DNA of 64,000 bases from Styela clava. Lineage: Eukaryota > Chordata > Ascidiacea > Stolidobranchia > Styelidae. Location of the stretch: contig NC_135250.1 in the NCBI RefSeq assembly GCF_964204865.1, positions 27,705,395 to 27,769,394 of the forward strand, in the 5' to 3' direction. Positions 57,766-64,000 of this stretch are shown here, in pieces; the stretch's first letter is position 1; each line of letters begins with the position of its first letter. Below the pieces are notes generated by a model. That model did no database searches and was not told where the DNA came from. It saw nothing but the letters and a program-made list of their open reading frames with translations. A program made the translations under genes and the position numbers.

Positions 57766-60016
57766 CTTTTAATTTACTTAGATTACTCTCCACGAATTAT
57801 GTACTTTAAAAGTGAAGTGGTCAAATCATGAACAATTCTATGTATATATAATGAGAGAGCGATCCAATATATGGATACGCAGTGATATTGGTCAGAGCTG
57901 CCATACCGGCACTATATCGCAGCTGAGCACAATATTTTAATTGCAAAAGCGGAACCACCACAAGTAGGTCAATTTTTAATTTTTATGACGTCATCGCACA
58001 AAAAAGGAATCTCATAAAGGCATACACATATTTTTGATATAAAAAAATATAATCGACTTCTAGATAAAAACACAATCTCTAACCACTGAAAATCTCAAAG
58101 CTATTGGTCTAGTAATTAAAGGGAAAGACGTTTTTTCACAAAAAGAAGAAGAAAAGAAAACCTAACATGATGATTATCAAGTACAACAATACAATGATAA
58201 AACGATCCCTATGTACACTTTAACCAGGACCAACCAATCAACAAGAGAGAGCAATGATCAAATATATGGACGCAAAGGTCATGCATCGGCACCAGTACGG
58301 TTAGTCTTGAGTTAAGCAGCACATTTACAGCAACGAATGTAGAGTTCCAGTAAATAACTGGAGTAATCCTCTCCTGAAAAATATTTCCACTTTCATGTCC
58401 CCAAGATTTGAAATCGATTGGTGTATTAGTTTTGTTCACAACAATTTCAGGTGTAAATATTTCTTACAATTTGTTTCAGTCTTGATTCTGCATTTTAATT
58501 TGGGTGCGTATCGACCGACGCATATATTTGATAATTATTTTTTTATCTTATTCAATGTTTTCAAACGCAAGTATTTCGGAGTTTTCTGTATTGAACTATT
58601 TTCAATGCTATACGAATTCCTTTTCCATTTGCAGATTTTTCCATTTCTTAAAAAAGGAACATTGGTAAACTTGTGTTTGCTTAATAAGAATATGACCATT
58701 GGTTTAACGTCTAGGACAAAATCCCGAGGTAAAAATCGTTAGCAAACGATCTTTCTCTGCAGGTGTGATCTTGTTTCAACTTTGGAAGCCTAATCATTCA
58801 CGCCGACAAAAATTATAGTTGTACATCTAAGAACATACCTACAGATACATTAGTTAAATGATAATGATTTTTGCCATAAACTAACACTAATATATTTTAA
58901 CATTTTTTTTGATCCGTACAGTTATACCTTGTCTCGTTTTTTAATTAAATTCTATCTAAAAGAATAGCATATTTAAGCAGAATTTCACAAATGACATATT
59001 ATTGAATGTTCACGGAGATCACTAAATAGCCGTTTTAATTGTACTGCATGCGTGTGATACCTAAAGATATAAATATCCTTTTTATAACCTGAAATTTTGC
59101 ACCTCAATTTCCTCGTCAAATTTATCAGAAACCGAAACCATGATAACAAAATACTTTAACGTAAATTGAGAAGTCACGCGAGAATATTAAACGATCCATT
59201 GCATCCTGTTTGTTGCACTCTTGAATTTCTCATCACAAATTTCTATTGATACAATTTATCCCTTAATAAATTATGTCCATGCTTTCTAATAATTGTTTGT
59301 TATAAAGTTGTTCTTTAGATTTCCATAAATTTTATTTCAGATCTGGAAGAAAAAGGACGTTATGCCACACTATTATTCCAGGTTGAATATAAATATCGCT
59401 TTGCAACTTGAATGTTTTCCACATTTATAATTGAGTCAGTATTCGATCCTGCAAACCCACAAGATTCCAGATCGCTAATACATATTTTCAATAGTTGTCG
59501 CATACAAGCATTTAATTAATATGCGATTAGCAATAATCTAAATGTTATAGTTTGATATTACATCTAAGATTAGAATTTATATTTTATTTTTTCAATATCT
59601 ACTTCATATAGATGAATTTATTTATAAAAAAAAAAAAATTTAAATTAAATTGAAAATGTATACAGTTTTTTTGTAACTTATTTAAAAAAGAAATTATTTA
59701 AGCCAAAACTCGTTTTTTCTACAGATATATCAAATATATATTGATAAAATACACGAAAGAGTACATGGAACATCTAAATAGTGTTTGAAATACGTCTTGA
59801 GAAAAAAAAAAAAATAAGAAGTCTTAACCCAGGTCGCTAAAGTTATCTGTTAAATATATGTATGATTATTTTGTATTTCTATATATACTCTATTATAGCA
59901 AGATCTGATTTTTTAATCAGGAGTGACTATACCCAATCATGTCTAGTTACAACCAGTCAATAACATGAAGAAGAATTGAAATTAATGTTTAACAAATAAA
60001 CAGGAATAAGGTAAAG

Positions 60017-63000
60017 TCAATATTCAATATCATGATACGGGTGAAAATTTGTCGGTTCGTATCCAGATGATTCGTCAGGTTGTTGCAATGAATCACTCGT
60101 CAAGAATTTAATCTGATGTCTTGGATCGGGATGAGAGGTCATTGCAGAATGCTCGTGACAAATAGGCAATTCGTATCCACAAGTTTCAGTAGAGCTGGTT
60201 GTCTTTGATTGTTTAATAGTGTTGTTTTCGTAGATTTCGTGTTCACATCCAAACTGAGCTTTTGATATATTTTTCATACTTGGTTTCTCATTATTCCGGA
60301 TAGCAGTTGTATTTCTGTTGTTTTTCAACCTAAAATAAAAATAAAGTGTAGATTTTCAAACTTTGGTAGTATCTCAAATTCTTGCAGGTCTAACTATTTT
60401 GGCGCCTAAGCCAGGGTCGGCCAACCTTTTTAGCCGACGGGCCACATTTAGTTTACTAATAATTGCGCGGGCCACTTAACATGGTAATTATTTTCCAGTT
60501 TTGCTACACTGACTAAAAGTTAATGAAAGAGCATAGAAAACCCTCGCATCAAACTTTCTCAATAATAAGAACAATAAAAAAAACGAAGATACTGTAAAGT
60601 CAACAAAGGTATTTCTACGCGTAGATATTTTGGTGTGAAGTTTGAAAAAATTTCAATATTCGCTGAAATGAACGATGTAGCAATGTGAAGCCAATTTTTC
60701 CTATGACTGTCAGAAATTAGTGATTTCACAGGGGATTCAAAGCGTAAAGGCAATCCAAAGTTGTCAACTCATCAATATTTTGCTTCATTGCCAAAACATC
60801 AAGGATTTTATGCATGCACATACCACGCCTAAACACACAGCATTGGCAATTATCATTTATGCCCCCAGCAGGTTTGACCAAGTAATATTTGGTTGGTGCT
60901 ACATTTGAACGAGAGACCACGTGATAAAATAAAAGAAGATTGTCTCACAGATGAGATAACGTTAAAGAAGTAGTAGAAGACCCAAGTGTGTAAGCGACTA
61001 TTTAAGTATCGATATCTTCCAGTTGGTTTCGATTCCAAATGGTACTCATCGCTCGTTTGAAAGGGCTAGCAGAGCGCATTTCAGGATCATGAACAAATTT
61101 TTTGTATCAAATCTTTATATTAACTACATCACTTGAAAATTAGAAATTTTTCCCATTTTTTTTTATTTATTTTCGAAAATACAGCGCAGGCCACTCGAAA
61201 CTCCCCGGTGGGCCACATGTGGCCCGCGGGCTAAGGTTTGGACGATCCTGGACGAAGCCTTGTAGATACAACAGTGATGACAACATTTCGACAATGCTAA
61301 CGAAAGCAAATTCGACAATTAATGAATTTAATGTTTCTTGATTATGATTTTGACCTACTTCTACCGATCCCCGATGTCGTACTAACGACTCAACCACTTT
61401 TGAATCAGCTAAAAATAATACCTCTCTAACACAGTTTATATTATTCAAAATAGAAAATCCATTTTTTTAAAACTGCTTTGTTGATATGTGATACGAATAC
61501 CCATATGGACATCTGAAAGCCGGCAGATTCCGAGAGTTTCCAGATTTGAAAACAATAGATAATAAATTGGATGCTAGCTCTTTTAAATCAATGCCCTTGT
61601 CTATGCAATGTTTATTCAACATCCAATAGTTATTTTAATCTTACCTGGTAACAAGGACAATAATGATGATCACTGCAATAACGAGAAGAATGCCAAGTAC
61701 AATAGTGGAGATGACGATGATTTTCCCAGTTTCTTTGCCAAAGTCGTCACTACTTGTACTTGATTTTGTTATTTTCTTAACTCCAGTTTGTTCAAACGAC
61801 GAAGTTGTTGCTTTATTTGTGAGCAGGTCCCAGTTGCCTTCAGTAGTTGCATTTTTATCATTTTTAAAATCTGCAAAGTTTATATAATTCACCATATTTG
61901 AACAATAACATTCATTACAACATTCTCAATTCTGATATTGACGGCATTAAAGTTTAGGAGATAAAATTCACACGAATTTTAATTTTGTTCTATTTAATTT
62001 TTTTCTTAAAATATTTCGTCGATTTTAGTAAAGCCTAAAAATTTGTTTGTCATTTTGTTTATATTATACAAAAGCAATAACTAAGTCGTGCTAATGAATG
62101 ATGGCTCAAAAGGCCATAACTATTCAGTTCGGTCTAAATTAGAATAAATTCCTTGTTTATCATTGGCTCATTCGTTTTACCTTTGCTGCTTGTTTTTACA
62201 TAAATTGAGGGAATGCGAAAATCTTGGAAATGATCATAGAAACCATCCTCTGTCTTATAAGTAATATTTATTGTAAATATATTGCCTTCAATGATGATAT
62301 AAGGAAATATTCTTGCACATCCGTCAGTAATAGAATCATTAGATACATTTTTGAAGTAAAAATGAAACAGTCGTTTGGTTGGGAATCACGAAGTTCTGTG
62401 CTAATTTGATAAAAAAATTGCTATTTGCTGTACGGAGCATTTTATATAGATAGATTGATAAAAATTGAATACAATAGGGAGAACTTAAGTTGAAAGAGAC
62501 TAATTATATCTGCTTTTACCCGTGTTGTTTAATATCCGGTGTATTAACTGGATTTTGAATTTTTGAAATTCATGAGTGTAACCATCTCCTGTCTTATATG
62601 TCAAATTAATTGGAAAAACATTATCTCCAATGATATGCTGGTGTATCCTATTACATCCGTCAGTAATAGATTCATCCGATACGGTTTTTGAGGCGAAAAG
62701 GAAACAGTCGTTGAGATTGGAATCACACAGTTCTGTATCCACTAATCCGGCTGAAACATATTGAAATTGGTTCTTTTACATGATAATGCATGATATTACC
62801 TCCCATAAATTACCATATACGGTATTGTATATTAAATAAAAGTTGTTTAATTGTTACAAATAAACACAAAAAATGTATTCACTTTGATTACCAGTAATTT
62901 TCAGAGATCCAATGCACTGAGTGTTTTGATTGAGATTATTTTCAATAATTTTAACTATCAAGACGCTGTTAACAGATGTGCAACTATCGGTATTTAATTC

Positions 63001-63806
63001 CCAAATAGTGTGAATATCCGCTGCTCTTCTGAAAAATACAATTTAAAAATGACTATTTAAACTATATTTTCATGTTCATATACGGCTGGATGATCATGAA
63101 ACTTCATTTCATCATTTTTAAAAAGTTTATCAAAATCAGAATTTTCTTATATTTTACATCATTCTGTTGATTATTATTCATGTTGAAATTATTTTTCATT
63201 GTATTGGATGCTTTATTTGTATCAATTTTTTTTTAATTTAATCAAAGGATATAGAAATGTTTACCTTACACTTGCTCGAAGTTCGGGTTTGGAACAAGAA
63301 TCAACATTAAACTGACCCAGACCGATAGCTTGGTGAAGTATTGCTGTCACTATCGGTGAACAAAAATGAAGATTAGTTACGTTGAAAATTTTTCCCGGAA
63401 CTGACAAGCCGTAAATCCGTTTTGAGGGGTTTGAGTTTCGAATACGCGATATATAATATTAAAGATGACTTCGTTAAGTATATGTACAATTATATGCATT
63501 TCAAAAGTCAACTATCTCACTTAGTACTAATTAGTTAGATCCTCGTTAAAAAAAGGCAAGTTATAAAACGTTGAAGTCCCGAATTTCTAAAAGACTAAAC
63601 CCTCGATGAATTTCTATAATTCATATCACTCACTCGTAAAAGTTTTGGAATTATATAAATTTGAAAGAACTCAACGAATTTATTCCTTGTACGTAGTGAA
63701 GTAAACAACATCTATCCACTGATATACATTATTGAAAATCCCTAATAAAAACGATATGAACAAATTACTCACCGATAAGTGACAATAACCGCGCGAAGAG
63801 ATGCAT
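60017..63806 (-). CDS. Single-pass membrane protein TMR2, paralogue of TMR1 (six exons, 344 aa)
   Basis: Exons: 63806-63773 (MHLFARLLSLI), 63349-63265, 63028-62883, 62750-62520, 61870-61645 and 60329-60017. The first four exons have exactly the same lengths and phases as in TMR1; by hand count the third and fourth are 35/48 and 64/76 identical in protein. Six ectodomain cysteines are shared; the extra TMR1 cysteine is absent (ILHQA). Exon 5 differs completely: a Thr/Ser-rich stalk, then a membrane segment VISTIVLGILLVIAVIIII. Exon 6 is an unrelated 103-residue tail with tyrosine sites EIYENN (YxN, Grb2-SH2 type), CGYELPI and SGYEPT. The last intron holds a hAT element (60412-61250). Between exons 4 and 5 lies a degraded second copy of exon 4. 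The pair looks like paired receptors: same outside, different inside. Confidence 0.8.
60412..61250. mobile_element. hAT-like element in the last intron of TMR2
   Basis: Ends CAGGGTCGGCCAACCTTTTT and GGTTTGGACGATCCTG. Flanking octamers GCCTAAGC and GACGAAGC match at 6 of 8. 839 bp, no transposase frame. Confidence 0.7.
62181..62400 (-). pseudogene. Degraded duplicate of TMR2 exon 4
   Basis: Similar to the fourth exon of TMR1 and TMR2: NDCFIFTSK, then after a frameshift SNDSITDGCAR and TYKTEDGF, with a preserved donor G|GTAAAAC. The first cysteine codon is CGT (ELRDS) and the 5' end is truncated, so it cannot be spliced in frame. Internal exon duplication followed by decay. Confidence 0.75.
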
Positions 63807-64000
63807 GTTTTCTCAAATATGTCAGCTCCCGTCCTTTGCAACTACACCGAAGAACTATATGGTTATCCCAAGGTATAAAATTTGAAAACGTGAAACTTTG
63901 CCAAGCCAACAGTTGTTAACGCATGCGTTCATCAGAGTATTTATGTATCTACTCTTTTATTACGTGTACTGAAGCGATGAATATGTCTTGCCAAATGCAG

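Larger units (their letters stand above)
57116..60016. other. Region between TMR1 and TMR2
   Basis: 57.1-57.4 kb is duplicated upstream of TMR2 at 63.8-64.0 kb. Similar blocks at about 57855-57935 and 58240-58330 suggest another small local duplication. The plus-strand frame 58395-58742 has no motif. The rest is AT-rich. Confidence 0.5.

Noticed and set aside
58395-58742. 115-codon plus-strand frame between TMR1 and TMR2
   Set aside because: Phe/Leu/Ile-rich chance frame in AT-rich DNA without splice or family support.

Overview
This window is eukaryotic. It is AT-rich, its genes are split by GT-AG introns, and it is packed with small DNA transposons, tRNA-derived SINE copies and a LINE remnant. 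An animal is certain, because it carries a p130Cas/BCAR1-family adaptor. An ascidian tunicate is my best guess, since secreted precursors with a cationic core followed by an acidic C-terminal extension are typical of ascidian antimicrobial peptides. That placement is inference. Every gene I can support reads on the minus strand.

Layout. 1-15.4 kb: no gene found; several short inverted-repeat elements (Tc1/mariner-like with TA duplications, hAT-like with 8-bp duplications) and dispersed repeats. 16.1-18.5 kb: an intronless CAS-family docking protein of 803 aa, complete from SH3 domain to C-terminal helical domain. 18.9-20.0 kb: a 1.09-kb foldback element with 203-bp near-identical arms, an internal alternating minisatellite and an 8-bp target duplication. 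23.2-52.5 kb: an array of tiny three-exon genes, five apparently intact (23.2, 27.6, 31.1, 34.5 and 51.2 kb) and one broken (40.8 kb). Each encodes a signal peptide on exon 1, a core on exon 2 (strongly basic in three copies, moderately in one, almost neutral in the last) and an acidic tail on exon 3, always with the same intron phases. Three of them repeat at about 3.45 kb. None can be seen as a long open frame; they appear only when exons are joined. 54.4-63.8 kb: two tandem genes for single-pass membrane proteins of about 330 and 344 aa. They share an unrecognised cysteine-containing ectodomain but carry unrelated stalk, membrane and cytoplasmic exons. A fragment of the first one's cytoplasmic exon recurs at 38.6 kb beside an 0.8-kb duplicated flank, so the peptide array and the receptor pair have duplicated together. 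A possible further secreted protein gene lies at 47-48.3 kb.

Taken together, the right two-thirds looks like a fast-evolving cluster of putative host-defence genes: candidate antimicrobial-type peptides interleaved with a paired-receptor-like family, diversified by tandem duplication and transposon insertion. The exon structures are read directly from splice signals and cross-copy conservation. The defence role is inferred from architecture only. No database search was possible.
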